Assembly: GCA_016744015.1 (NCBI GenBank)
Contig: JADGFD010000006.1
Span: forward strand, 1 to 64,000
DNA length: 64,000 nucleotides
Origin: Paracoccaceae bacterium
GTDB lineage: Bacteria; Pseudomonadota; Alphaproteobacteria; Rhodobacterales; Rhodobacteraceae
Direction: 5' to 3'
In this document: one piece after another, positions 1-7,622 of the stretch
How positions within the stretch are numbered: the stretch's first letter is position 1
Layout: each line of letters begins with the position of its first letter
Notes under the pieces: model-generated
The model's input: only the letters and a program-made list of their open reading frames with translations
What the model was told of the DNA's origin: nothing
Database searches by the model: none
Position numbers and translations under genes: made by a program

Positions 1-408
1 ATCGTTTCTTCATTTGTCCGTCCTTTTGATTGGGCGGACTCTACATCAAAATGGAGGAGTTCTAGGGGCGCAGGTCAAGCGGTATCGCCTTGCGGCATGG
101 TTATTCGTGAGCCATAGGATAAGTATGCTCCACGGAAGCAGGTGTGGCCATGCCATCATTTTTTGAGGAACCATGCTCACAAAATATGATCGGAATATTG
201 GGCAGTACCGCCCCGATGGCCGACACCGCCACCCCCGACGGTAGGCACAAAGAATATAGCCACGCTATTAACCGGAACCAAAATGCCAAACACTCATATT
301 TACACCCAAAGCGGCAAGCTAAGGTAGGACCGCCAAATATCTAGAAAAATCATTAAGCCCTCACATTCGAGGTTTGCACTTCTTCGGAAAAGACTTAAAC
401 AAAGCAAC
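1..408. other. Intergenic edge region, no supported gene
   Basis: No reading frame here looks like a real gene: the short frames of 60-66 codons on either strand show no recognisable family, no good ribosome binding site and no operon context. Positions 16-39 can form a short hairpin (8-bp arms GTCCGTCC/GGGCGGAC with one G-U pair, 8-nt loop) but no T-run follows on either strand. The region from about 345 to 408 is AT-richer and probably carries the promoter of the acyltransferase gene that starts at 409. Confidence 0.5.
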
Positions 409-1287
409 ATGGAACGCAAAACAAAATTTCGTCATTACATTGAAGCCGTGCTGATTTATGCATTGCCGTGGGCCCTGCGACCACTGCCGTTTAAGTGGCG
501 CATTTCTATTGGCGGGGCTGTTATCGGCTTCGCGGTGCGCACTGTGCCAATCCTTCGGCGGCGGATTGACCGGAATTTGGATTTGGTTTTCCCTGAGCTA
601 CCCGATAAAAAAGGCCTGATCAAGCGTATAAGCCGGCATATTGGCCGAGGGTATATGGTGGTGTTTTATAGCAAAGACTACAACAAAAACCTGAGGGACG
701 TGACAATGGCCCCCGAGGCGTTTTCGGAAATCCGAGCCGCGCAGGATAAAGGGCAGCCGGTTATCTTGGTTTCAGGGCATTTTGGCCAGTGGGAAGCTGT
801 TCGGGTCATGCTGGCGAGAGCGGGCATGCCGAGCGCCTCAATTTATCGCGAATCTGCAAACCCGTTTTTTGAGCGCCACTTTGTTAAGGCCATGTCTATT
901 GGCAGCACTGGGCTGTTTCGAACCGGCCTTAAAGGCACGCGCAACATGATGAAGCATCTCCGAGCTGGCGGGATTATTACTGTATTGCTAGATCAGCGGG
1001 TAGATGAAGGTAAGCCATTGAACTTTATGGGCATTCCGGCCCTAAGCTCACCCGTAATGGCAGAACTGGCCGTGAAAACAGGGGCTCTTATTATCCCCAC
1101 TTACGCATGGCTTGATGATCAAGGCAAGGTTCACATCAACCTTGATCCCCCCTTAGAGCACGAAGACCCTATCGCAATGACTCAAAAAATAAATGATAGT
1201 CTGAGCGCTCAAGTCCGGGCCCATCCTGAGCAATGGTATTGGTTGCATAACCGCTGGGCGCGGCCTGATCTTCTCGATCAGGAATAG
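409..1287 (+). CDS. LpxL/HtrB-like lysophospholipid (lauroyl) acyltransferase
   Basis: This 292-residue protein belongs to the membrane-associated acyltransferases that transfer fatty acyl chains to lipid A precursors or related lipids. The catalytic H-x4-E motif is visible as HFGQWE at residues 124-129, inside the typical setting VILVSGHFGQWEAVR. A second conserved block, LLDQRVDEG, lies near residue 200, and the C-terminal QWYWLHNRWARP matches the family's closing motif. The N-terminus is hydrophobic (about residues 12-45), consistent with inner-membrane anchoring. The length is normal for the family. It stands alone on the plus strand and converges on the matB operon. The start ATG has only a weak ribosome binding site. 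Which acyl chain and acceptor it uses cannot be told from the sequence, so no symbol is given. Confidence 0.85.
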   Translation: MERKTKFRHYIEAVLIYALPWALRPLPFKWRISIGGAVIGFAVRTVPILRRRIDRNLDLVFPELPDKKGLIKRISRHIGRGYMVVFYSKDYNKNLRDVTMAPEAFSEIRAAQDKGQPVILVSGHFGQWEAVRVMLARAGMPSASIYRESANPFFERHFVKAMSIGSTGLFRTGLKGTRNMMKHLRAGGIITVLLDQRVDEGKPLNFMGIPALSSPVMAELAVKTGALIIPTYAWLDDQGKVHINLDPPLEHEDPIAMTQKINDSLSAQVRAHPEQWYWLHNRWARPDLLDQE

Positions 1288-1317
1288 GCAACACCCCTCA
1301 CGAATTACAATTTTCCG

Positions 1318-1339
1318 TTTATTAACCTAGGTTAGTAAA
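1318..1339. repeat. 22-bp near-perfect palindrome between convergent genes
   Basis: The arms TTTATTAACCT and AGGTTAGTAAA are inverted complements except at one position, giving a palindrome centred on CTAG. It lies in the 124-bp gap between two gene ends, so it is not an obvious promoter operator, and no T-run marks it as a terminator. Its function is unknown; a protein binding site is possible. Confidence 0.45.
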
Positions 1340-1411
1340 CATGCAAATCCATATTTTCCCATTAAAATCAATGAGATAATTCTGACTGAACATTCTAGCT
1401 CACTCAAAAAC

Positions 1412-2833
1412 TCAACCACCATCACCAAGCCGCTTTCGTAGCTCATTCTTTTGCACTTTTCCCATTGTGTTGCGCGGCAGCGCATCCACAAACCTGATAT
1501 CACTCGGGCATTTATAGCGCGCCAGATTTCGCCCAGCCGCGTCGATAAGCGCGGTTTTGCTTGTTTTAGATTTCAAAACAACCACGGCCACCACCCGCTC
1601 GCCAAGATCTTCATCCGACATGCCGATCACAGCCGATTCAAGCACCTCTGGAAGAGCATCCATGACCTCCTCCACCTCTTTGGGGTAAATATTAAACCCA
1701 CCGGAAATGATCAGGTCTTTACCTCGCCCCACGATGGTCAGATAGCCATCGGCATCCATTTGCCCAAGGTCACCGGTCATAAACCAGCCATCGGGGCGTA
1801 GTTCCTCAGCGGTTTTTTCGGGCATATTCCAATAGCCGGAAAACAGGTTATCCCCGCGCACCTCGATCACGCCGATCTCGCCTTCAGGCGCATCAATCCG
1901 TAGCTCAACACCCGGAAGCGGCAGGCCGACGGTGCCCGCGCGGCGCTCTCCATCATAGGGGTTTGAGCTGTTCATATTGGTTTCGGTCATGCCGTAACGC
2001 TCCAAAATGGTGTGGCCCGTGCGGTCATGCCATTCTTGGTGTGTGCTGGCCAGCAAAGGGGCAGAACCGGAGATAAAAAGCCTCATATTGGTGGCGGCGA
2101 GCGCAAGCCCCCCGGCCTTAAGCAGGCGGGTATAAAAGGTGGGCACACCCATGAGCGCAGTCGCCGTCGGCATCGCCTCCAGAATGCGCTCCACGCTGAA
2201 TTTGGGCATAAATTCAATAGAGGCACCTGCCATTAAGGCGATATTTGTTGCCACAAAAAGCCCGTGGGTGTGAAACACCGGCAGCGCGTGAATAAGCACA
2301 TCCTCTGCCGTGAAATGCCATGCCAATTTAAGGGTTTGGGCATTGCTGGCCAGCGCGCGGTGGCTCAGCATAGCCCCCTTTGAACGCCCCGTAGTGCCTG
2401 AAGTATAAAGGATGGCGGCGAGGTCTTCCGGCCCGCGCGGCACGGGTTTGAAGCCCGAGCGTCCCGCGGCTGCCAGAGCCTCTAGCGTGGTTGCTCGCGA
2501 CACCGGCCAGCCCTCAGGATGAGGGGTTACGAACACGCTTGGGGTAGCGTCTTCAAGAAAGTAAAGCGTCTCAGAGCGGGTATAGGCGGGGTTGAGCGGC
2601 ACAAGAATGCCACCCGCCAAGACCGTGGCCAGATAAAGCTGGAGCGCTTCAACGGACTTTTCAACCTGCATCACCACGCGGTCTCCGGGGGTGATCTCCA
2701 GCGCGGCTGCCAGGCGCTCGGCCCCTTGCCAAAAGGCGCCATATGTTAACGGGTGTGGCCCGCAGATGAAGGGCTGGTCTGGCCGCATATTAGCGCGTAG
2801 CGCGTGGGCGAGGTGGTTTTCGGTGCTTGTCAT
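1412..2833 (-). CDS. matB: Malonyl-CoA synthetase (MatB)
   Basis: This 473-residue ANL-superfamily enzyme is expected to activate malonate with ATP and CoA to malonyl-CoA in the cytoplasm. The P-loop-like motif YTSGTTGRSKG is at residues 143-153. The stretch ERYGMTETNMNSSNPYDGER (278-297) is characteristic of MatB, in which the arginines contact the second carboxylate of malonate. The hinge GRGKDLIISGGFNIYP follows, and the catalytic lysine is expected at Lys459 in RNTMGKVQ. It is the last gene of a tight operon: its start overlaps the amidase stop by 4 bp. With an amidase and a P1 peptidase upstream, the sequence suggests that hydrolysis of an amide or peptide substrate supplies malonate or a malonate-like acid. 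A related short-chain dicarboxylate is an alternative substrate. Confidence 0.88.
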   Translation of the reverse strand: MTSTENHLAHALRANMRPDQPFICGPHPLTYGAFWQGAERLAAALEITPGDRVVMQVEKSVEALQLYLATVLAGGILVPLNPAYTRSETLYFLEDATPSVFVTPHPEGWPVSRATTLEALAAAGRSGFKPVPRGPEDLAAILYTSGTTGRSKGAMLSHRALASNAQTLKLAWHFTAEDVLIHALPVFHTHGLFVATNIALMAGASIEFMPKFSVERILEAMPTATALMGVPTFYTRLLKAGGLALAATNMRLFISGSAPLLASTHQEWHDRTGHTILERYGMTETNMNSSNPYDGERRAGTVGLPLPGVELRIDAPEGEIGVIEVRGDNLFSGYWNMPEKTAEELRPDGWFMTGDLGQMDADGYLTIVGRGKDLIISGGFNIYPKEVEEVMDALPEVLESAVIGMSDEDLGERVVAVVVLKSKTSKTALIDAAGRNLARYKCPSDIRFVDALPRNTMGKVQKNELRKRLGDGG

Positions 2834-4215
2834 TTAGGGTTAATCGGGCGGGTGTTTACACTGAGTATGCGCTCAAGGCTGCGAGCAGCGGCCAAAAGCT
2901 TGGCCTCGCCGCGATTGGGGCCGATCAGTTGGATCCCCATAGGCATGCCATTTGGCAGTTCGCCAACGGGCAGCGAAAGCGCCGGCAGGCCCGTGAGCGT
3001 TGCGAGGTTGGAAAAGCCAAGCCAATCCAGATAATCGCGGGATGTAACACCGTTGACCATCGGCGGAAATTCGATTTCCCGTTTGAGCGGGCCAAGGCCG
3101 ACCACAGGGCAGGCTAGGATATCAAAATGCGTGAGCAGTTTGGCCGCATCGGTGTAGAGCCGAGCGCGCGTGAGGTTGGCATTGGCAAGGTCATTGGCTG
3201 TGAGCGCCTCGGCATCTGCGGCGTTGCCTTGGATCGTAGCTTTAAAATGGCGGGTTACCCTTTCAGGGAGGCTGAGTGCCGTGGTGGCAAAACCAAGGGC
3301 ACGAATGGCGCGGAAGGCTTGGTCCAGATTGGCCGTGTTGAGGGTAACCTCTTCGACAGTGCAGCCGGATTTTGCAGCTTGATGCAGAGCGTTGGCGAGG
3401 ATTTCCGACACATCAGGTTCCACGGGGGCGTGGCCGCAAAGATCTGGCATGTAGCCGATGCGGATGGTTTCGGGGGCGGTTTCGACTTCGGTAAGAAAAC
3501 TGGTTTCGGGCGCGGGGAAGCCGATGGGGCTTTCAACGCCCTGCATGGCATCAAGGAAAAGTGCACAATCGGCCACGTTGCGGGCCATGGGGCCTTGCAC
3601 GCCAAGGGTGTCAAACACCGTGCCGCTGCCCCCTGCCCGCCCGGGGCTGGGGCGCAGGCCCACCACATTGCAATAAGCGGCGGGCGTGCGCAGTGAGCCG
3701 CCGTAATCAGAACCGTGGCTAAGCCACACCTGCCCTGTGGCAAGGCCAGAGGCGGCCCCGCCGGATGAGCCGCCGGCGTTGAGCGCGAGGTTATGGGGGT
3801 TTCCGGTGGGGCCAAAAACCTCGTTAAAGGTGTTGGCCCCTGCCCCCATTTCGGGGGTGTTGGTTTTGCCAACCACCAGCGCGCCGTTTTGCTCCATGGC
3901 GAGCACAAGGGGGTCGGATTCATTGGGGACGTGATCTTTGAAGCCAAGCGTGCCGTAGGTGGTGCGGACGTTTTCAACATCCGTGAGGTCCTTAACCCCA
4001 ATGGGGATGCCGCAAAGAAGCGTGTCAGGCTTAATACGCGCACGGGCGCGGGGGAAGCATTGTGTGACCATGGCGTTTTGCCGTGGTTCAGTTTGCCCTA
4101 TGCGAGTTTCGGAGGCGTCGAGCAGGTCTTGCGGGGAGATTTCGCCGAATTTCAGCAGAGCGCGGACCTCAACAGCCGTGAGGGCGCAAAGGGCGGGGCC
4201 TGTAAAATTAGCCAT
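2830..4215 (-). CDS. Amidase signature family hydrolase
   Basis: This 461-residue cytoplasmic enzyme should hydrolyse a carboxamide or ureide bond. The Ser-cisSer-Lys triad is visible: Lys75 in GVKD, cis-Ser150 in GGSSGG, and the nucleophile Ser174 in SDYGGSLRTPA. The start at 4215 is chosen because it gives the usual amidase N-terminus (MANFTGPALCALTAVEV) and overlaps the P1 peptidase stop by 8 bp; in-frame starts further upstream would add a proline-rich tail lying wholly inside the neighbour. The substrate is not readable from sequence. Placement directly before malonyl-CoA synthetase makes malonate-releasing activity (for example on malonamate or ureidomalonate) an inference worth testing; no barbiturase gene is present in the window. 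Confidence 0.85.
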   Translation of the reverse strand: MANFTGPALCALTAVEVRALLKFGEISPQDLLDASETRIGQTEPRQNAMVTQCFPRARARIKPDTLLCGIPIGVKDLTDVENVRTTYGTLGFKDHVPNESDPLVLAMEQNGALVVGKTNTPEMGAGANTFNEVFGPTGNPHNLALNAGGSSGGAASGLATGQVWLSHGSDYGGSLRTPAAYCNVVGLRPSPGRAGGSGTVFDTLGVQGPMARNVADCALFLDAMQGVESPIGFPAPETSFLTEVETAPETIRIGYMPDLCGHAPVEPDVSEILANALHQAAKSGCTVEEVTLNTANLDQAFRAIRALGFATTALSLPERVTRHFKATIQGNAADAEALTANDLANANLTRARLYTDAAKLLTHFDILACPVVGLGPLKREIEFPPMVNGVTSRDYLDWLGFSNLATLTGLPALSLPVGELPNGMPMGIQLIGPNRGEAKLLAAARSLERILSVNTRPINPK

Positions 4216-5206
4216 ATTTTTGCTGCCATGTGGGCTGTAAATCACCGTCCTCGGGGGTGGCTTCAAAGATGGCACGGGCAATGGCGCGTGAAAGGCACAG
4301 CGCCGCGGCGTGACCAATCATGAGTGGGTCCACCACGGCATCTTTTATCGGAATTTCTCCTGTGGCGGCGGCGAAAATCAGGTCGCCGTCTACGGGGGTG
4401 TGGCTGGGCAGCATGGCCCTCGCCATACCGTCTTGCGCGACCGTCGCCATGCGGGTGGCTTGGGCTTTGTCCATAACCGCATCAGTGGCGACAATGGCGA
4501 TGGTGGTGTTGCCCTTTTCAGAAAACCCACTCATTTTTGTGTGGCTGGGCAGGGCCAAAGGGTCACCCATCGGAGCGGGGCCGAGGCCGCCAAACTCGGT
4601 ATCGACCTCCCATGGGGCGGCCCAGAAATGGCCGCTATCATGGGTGACAGTGCCAAAGGAATTGACGGCAACGAGCGCGCCAACGGTGTGGCCACTGTTG
4701 AGCACGATGGAGGCAGAGCCAAGGCCACCCTTAAAGGTACCCGTGGTGGCACCGCAGCCAGCACCAACGCTACCGAGGTTAAAATCAACTGATCGGGCTT
4801 CAAAGGCGCGGGTTCCGAGGGCGTGATAGGGGTTTTTCTTCCAGTCCTTTTGCCCGCCATTGGTGAGATCAAACAATATGGCAGACGGCACCAACGGGAT
4901 GATAGCCTCACCAACCACAAAACCGCGACCTTGAGCGCGCAGGGCATCTACCACCCCACTAGCAGCATCTAGGCCAAAAGCAGAGCCGCCAGATAGCGTA
5001 AAAGCATCCACCTGCTGCACCAGTTTATCAGGCGCGAGCATATCTGTATCGCGGGTGCCGGGGGCACCGCCCATAACCGAAACCGCCGCCGTGAAGGGCT
5101 TATCCCCAACCAGCACGGTGCTGCCGGATTTTAAGGTTTTATCGCTGGCATTACCAACGTAAAGCCCCTGCACATCGGTAATGAGATTGCGCGCGCCGGG
5201 TTTCAT
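4208..5206 (-). CDS. P1 family (DmpA/BapA-type) aminopeptidase
   Basis: This 332-residue protein belongs to the P1 (S58) family of self-cleaving N-terminal-nucleophile hydrolases, which include D-amino-acid-tolerant L-aminopeptidases and beta-peptidyl aminopeptidases. Family features seen are N-terminal ARNLITDVQGLYVGNA, the glycine-rich TLSGGSAFGLDAASGV (residues 70-85), VGAGCGATTGTFKGG (147-161), and GNTTIAIVATDA (232-243). The expected autocleavage is between Asn233 and Thr234, leaving Thr rather than Ser as nucleophile; this is inferred by comparison with the Gly-Ser cleavage site of DmpA. It overlaps the amidase by 8 bp and the short-chain dehydrogenase by 4 bp, so co-translation is likely. 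There is no signal peptide, which suggests a cytoplasmic enzyme acting on imported small peptides or beta-amino amides. Confidence 0.87.
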   Translation of the reverse strand: MKPGARNLITDVQGLYVGNASDKTLKSGSTVLVGDKPFTAAVSVMGGAPGTRDTDMLAPDKLVQQVDAFTLSGGSAFGLDAASGVVDALRAQGRGFVVGEAIIPLVPSAILFDLTNGGQKDWKKNPYHALGTRAFEARSVDFNLGSVGAGCGATTGTFKGGLGSASIVLNSGHTVGALVAVNSFGTVTHDSGHFWAAPWEVDTEFGGLGPAPMGDPLALPSHTKMSGFSEKGNTTIAIVATDAVMDKAQATRMATVAQDGMARAMLPSHTPVDGDLIFAAATGEIPIKDAVVDPLMIGHAAALCLSRAIARAIFEATPEDGDLQPTWQQKYG

Positions 5207-5943
5207 ATGCAGCGGCCTCCGTCAACTTCCATGGCAACGCCGGTGATCATACTGGCCTCATCCGAGCACAGAAAACAGGCGGCGTTGGCCATGTCTTCAG
5301 GGGTGGAAAAGCGGCCGAGCGGGATGGTGGAGATGAATTTGGCGCGAATTTCGGGGGTATCTGCGCCCATGAAGCTTTGCAGCAGTGGGGTATCTCCAGC
5401 GACCGGATTAATGGCGTTTACGCGGATGCCAAAGGGGGCGAGCTCAATTGCCATGGCTTTAGTCGCGGTAATCATCCAACCCTTGGAGGCGTTATACCAG
5501 TTGAGATTCGGGCGGGGGGAGACGCCCGCGGTGGACGCGACATTGAGGATCACCCCCGCCTCGGCCTCTTTCATCATTGGCACAATGGTTTTGGCGGCAA
5601 GAAAAACCGACTTGGCGTTGACAGCCATAACGCGGTCAAACTCGTCCTCGGAGACTTCATTCATCGGCTGCGGCAAGTGGGTAATGCCGGCGTTATTCAC
5701 CAGAATATCGACACCATCGAAGGTGTCTCGCACCCGCGCGGCCAGCGCCTGCCAGTCTTCAAGCTTTGAAACATCGGCTTGAAAAGCCATACCATCGTAA
5801 AGATCGGCGACGCGCTTGGCGGCGGCGTGGTCGATATCCACCACGATCACCATCGCGCCTTCTTCATAGAATTTCTTGACGATCCCCTCGCCAAAGCCGG
5901 AGCCACCACCGGTGACAATCGCTGTTTTTCGTGCAAGGCGCAT
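5203..5943 (-). CDS. SDR family NAD(P)-dependent oxidoreductase
   Basis: This 246-residue classical short-chain dehydrogenase has the cofactor motif TGGGSGFG at residues 11-18, NNAG at 83-86, and the catalytic Ser137, Tyr150 and Lys154 (YNASK). An acidic residue after the second beta strand (VVDIDHA) suggests preference for NAD(H). The C-terminal SMITGVAMEVDGGR is typical of the FabG-like subgroup. The ATG at 5943 is preferred because AAGGAAA lies at proper spacing before it; a possible upstream non-ATG start lacks this. It is the first enzyme gene after arsR and overlaps the next gene by 4 bp. It probably oxidises an alcohol or hydroxy acid intermediate of the operon's pathway; the substrate is unknown. 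Confidence 0.88.
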   Translation of the reverse strand: MRLARKTAIVTGGGSGFGEGIVKKFYEEGAMVIVVDIDHAAAKRVADLYDGMAFQADVSKLEDWQALAARVRDTFDGVDILVNNAGITHLPQPMNEVSEDEFDRVMAVNAKSVFLAAKTIVPMMKEAEAGVILNVASTAGVSPRPNLNWYNASKGWMITATKAMAIELAPFGIRVNAINPVAGDTPLLQSFMGADTPEIRAKFISTIPLGRFSTPEDMANAACFLCSDEASMITGVAMEVDGGRCI

Positions 5944-5995
5944 GGGGTTTCCTTTTGCTGAGTTTTGCACAATATGCGAGCAAAAGGGCGTTAGC

Positions 5996-6295
5996 TCAAG
6001 CCCGTATCTTTACTTGTGTTTGAGCAGGCTCCACAAACATGAAGAATGTGCGTAAATCGAGCGATAGCCAGGTTTCACGGCCTTTGGTTTTACGCTTAAG
6101 CAGGCGACCTTGGTCAAGCTTACGCAGGTGAAAGCTGAGGGTGGAGGGGGTGAGATTGCTCTGCTTGAGCAGGCTATGGAACGGCACACCTTTGGGGCCG
6201 GTCTCCTTAAGTATTTCAAAAATCATCTGCCGGCGAGGGTGGCCCAAAGCATCAAAAAAATCGGCCATAGATCGGTGCTTAGGTGTTGGTTTCAT
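5996..6295 (-). CDS. ArsR-family helix-turn-helix repressor
   Basis: This 99-residue winged-helix regulator has the ArsR/SmtB arrangement: DALGHPRRQMIFEIL near residues 14-28, recognition helix LTPSTLSFHLRKLDQGRLL near 48-66, and a beta wing RKTKGRETWLSL. No cysteine metal-binding box is visible (the protein contains no CxC), so it is probably not a metal sensor; it resembles the non-metal group that senses small organic molecules. It precedes the SDR gene by 52 bp on the same strand and follows a large operator palindrome at 6317-6346, so it most likely autoregulates the arsR-SDR-P1-amidase-matB operon and releases DNA when the substrate or a CoA intermediate is present. Confidence 0.85.
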   Translation of the reverse strand: MKPTPKHRSMADFFDALGHPRRQMIFEILKETGPKGVPFHSLLKQSNLTPSTLSFHLRKLDQGRLLKRKTKGRETWLSLDLRTFFMFVEPAQTQVKIRA

Positions 6296-6316
6296 TGCTT
6301 AATACTCCTGTCTGAT

Positions 6317-6346
6317 TGACTTCACTAAACCAGTTTAGTGAAGTCA
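6317..6346. promoter_or_regulatory. Operator palindrome of the arsR operon
   Basis: Two perfect 14-bp arms, TGACTTCACTAAAC and GTTTAGTGAAGTCA, are separated by only CA. The site lies 21 bp before the arsR start codon, where a repressor would cover the promoter or the transcript start. ArsR proteins bind such dyads as dimers. It is one of the longest perfect inverted repeats in the window. Confidence 0.8.
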
Positions 6347-6383
6347 GATTAATGCCAGGTTAATTGCAGCAAAAACATCGAAA

Positions 6384-6894
6384 TATCAGGTGTAGTGATT
6401 ACGTAAAAAAGCTTTTCTTCGCCTGGCCAGCTCACGATGCAGCGCGTCTTTGCTCACGCCAATTTCGTCTGCCACATGGTGCCATGTGCCCCGTGCAGGA
6501 AGCCACCACGGGCCATGCCGTTAACCGCTCGGCCACTGTTTTGAGCACCAATATCCCGGCACGCTTGCGCGCAATGCGCATTTCATCCGCCAAATGGCGG
6601 GCACAAGCCATAAGTTTCGACGGCTTAATCGCGATAGCGGCACAATGGGCGCATTCAGACAAAACCGATGCTTCTGCCAGCACGGCTTGTGAGCTGGCTC
6701 TTTGGAGCACAACCATGCCGCCATTTTCCTGAAAGCGAACCAAATGCACCAAGCCAGACATAACCTGCCACCTCCGCATCCATATCAAAGACCAATTCCT
6801 GGGCGGATAAATGCAGTTTTCTGTGACGAATGGCCGGTATGGATGCGCCAAGCACGCCTTTTGTTGAGGGCGGGCAATCTGCTTTTATGGCCAT
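6384..6894 (-). pseudogene. Crp/Fnr family regulator, frameshifted remnant
   Basis: The parts of a Crp/Fnr protein can be followed on the minus strand in three frames. Around 6894-6760 one frame gives HLSAQELVFDMDAEVAGYV, the start of the cyclic-nucleotide-like barrel. From about 6762 to 6500 a second frame gives SGLVHLVRFQENGGMVVLQ, then LAEASVLSECAHCAAIAI, then ILVLKTVAERLTAW. From about 6487 to 6384 a third frame gives the helix-turn-helix ARGTWHHVADEIGVSKDALH followed by RELARRRK and a stop. At least two frameshifts are therefore needed, near 6760 and 6490, and no intact reading frame remains. The remnant lies between the arsR operon and a VOC gene. A functional Crp/Fnr gene of a different subtype is present at 43327. 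Confidence 0.8.
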
Positions 6895-7158
6895 TGCCTA
6901 AATCGTGGTCGCGCTGCAAGCTGACCCACAACAGAGTGGTCGCAGGTCAATATCGACAGGCTGCGAGACCACCTGCGGGCATGATGGACAGCACAAGTGA
7001 CTGGGCATATAGCAGAGAATGGTGCTGCGCGTTACGGTGTTTGAGGCCTCTGATCTGGCGATGCTCAAAGGCCTCGGGTTTTCCGGCATTATGGCGTCGG
7101 GCATACACCACTAAACCCACCACAGGGCGATAGTAACTGGCGTAGACCCGCATGCGCA
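6895..7158 (-). other. Unassigned stretch, possible decayed gene
   Basis: The minus strand holds a short open frame from about 7153 to 6947 (beginning MRVYASYYRPVVGLVVYARR) which I do not recognise and which has no clear ribosome binding site. It sits between the Crp/Fnr remnant and the stop codon of the VOC gene. Because its neighbour is plainly degenerate, this may be another decayed gene or simply non-coding sequence. No RNA gene or mobile-element end was seen. Confidence 0.3.
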
Positions 7159-7536
7159 CTAGGCATAGCTAACGATCTCGAATTCGATATTGTCATGGTC
7201 GTGGAAGTAAAACCTACGACCTGGCTCATAATCACCGTGGTTTGAGGTTTTCAGGCCCGCGGCCAGCACGCGGGCCTCGACCACATCAAGGTCATCAACC
7301 ACCATTGCCACGTGGTTTAAGCCGCCGCGAATATCGTAGCTCACCGCCGTGGCTTCTGTGGTTTTGGGCGGGGTGTAAAAAGCGAGGTAATCATCTGCAT
7401 CCCCTACATGGATGGTATAGCCTCCGTGAATTGACGCCCCCTCCCAGCGGATTTTCCAGCCAAAAAGCGTGTCCATCAAGGCCGCCGATCTTTGCGGGTT
7501 GCTCACGGTAATGTTCACATGTTCAAGTCTTGCCAT
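7159..7536 (-). CDS. VOC (glyoxalase/dioxygenase fold) family protein, putative SoxR target
   Basis: This 125-residue single-domain protein has the vicinal-oxygen-chelate pattern: MARLEHVNITVSNPQRSAAL at the N-terminus, GGLNHVAMVVDDLDVVEARV in the middle, and GRRFYFHDHDNIEFEIVSY at the C-terminus. His6, His75 and the C-terminal Glu are candidate metal ligands. Such proteins act as glyoxalases, dioxygenases, or resistance proteins sequestering redox-active compounds. It diverges from soxR, and the shared intergenic region holds a soxbox placed in a long-spacer promoter oriented towards this gene, so it is probably induced by redox-cycling compounds. The reaction is not identifiable. Confidence 0.8.
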   Translation of the reverse strand: MARLEHVNITVSNPQRSAALMDTLFGWKIRWEGASIHGGYTIHVGDADDYLAFYTPPKTTEATAVSYDIRGGLNHVAMVVDDLDVVEARVLAAGLKTSNHGDYEPGRRFYFHDHDNIEFEIVSYA

Positions 7537-7582
7537 TTTCTTATCCTTTCAATTACCCCGCTTATTACGGGTTGATTTCTTA

Positions 7583-7613
7583 AGGCTAATCCCTCAACCT
7601 AACTTTAGGTCAA
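7583..7613 (-). promoter_or_regulatory. SoxR-type promoter and soxbox reading towards the VOC gene
   Basis: On the minus strand, -35 TTGACC (7613-7608) is followed by a 19-bp spacer and -10 TAGCCT (7588-7583), the overlong spacing typical of MerR/SoxR-activated promoters. The spacer region holds CCTAAAGTTAGGTTGAGG (7609-7592), matching the well-known E. coli soxS soxbox CCTCAAGTTAACTTGAGG at 15 of 18 positions. This supports SoxR control of the VOC gene and probably of soxR itself. Confidence 0.75.
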
Positions 7614-7622
7614 GAGGTTTTT

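Noticed and set aside
16-39. A terminator near the left window edge.
   Set aside because: The hairpin is short and no T-run follows on either strand.
1264-1282. CCTGATC/GATCAGG hairpin at the end of the acyltransferase gene as a terminator.
   Set aside because: It lies within the coding sequence and has no T-run.
2830-4215. A barbiturate or pyrimidine degradation operon built on the amidase and matB.
   Set aside because: No barbiturase or oxidising enzyme for uracil is present, and the amidase substrate cannot be deduced, so it is kept only as one possible substrate class.
3127-5782. Several plus-strand frames of 160-190 codons opposite the amidase, P1 peptidase and SDR genes.
   Set aside because: All are shadows of strongly supported minus-strand genes with catalytic motifs intact.
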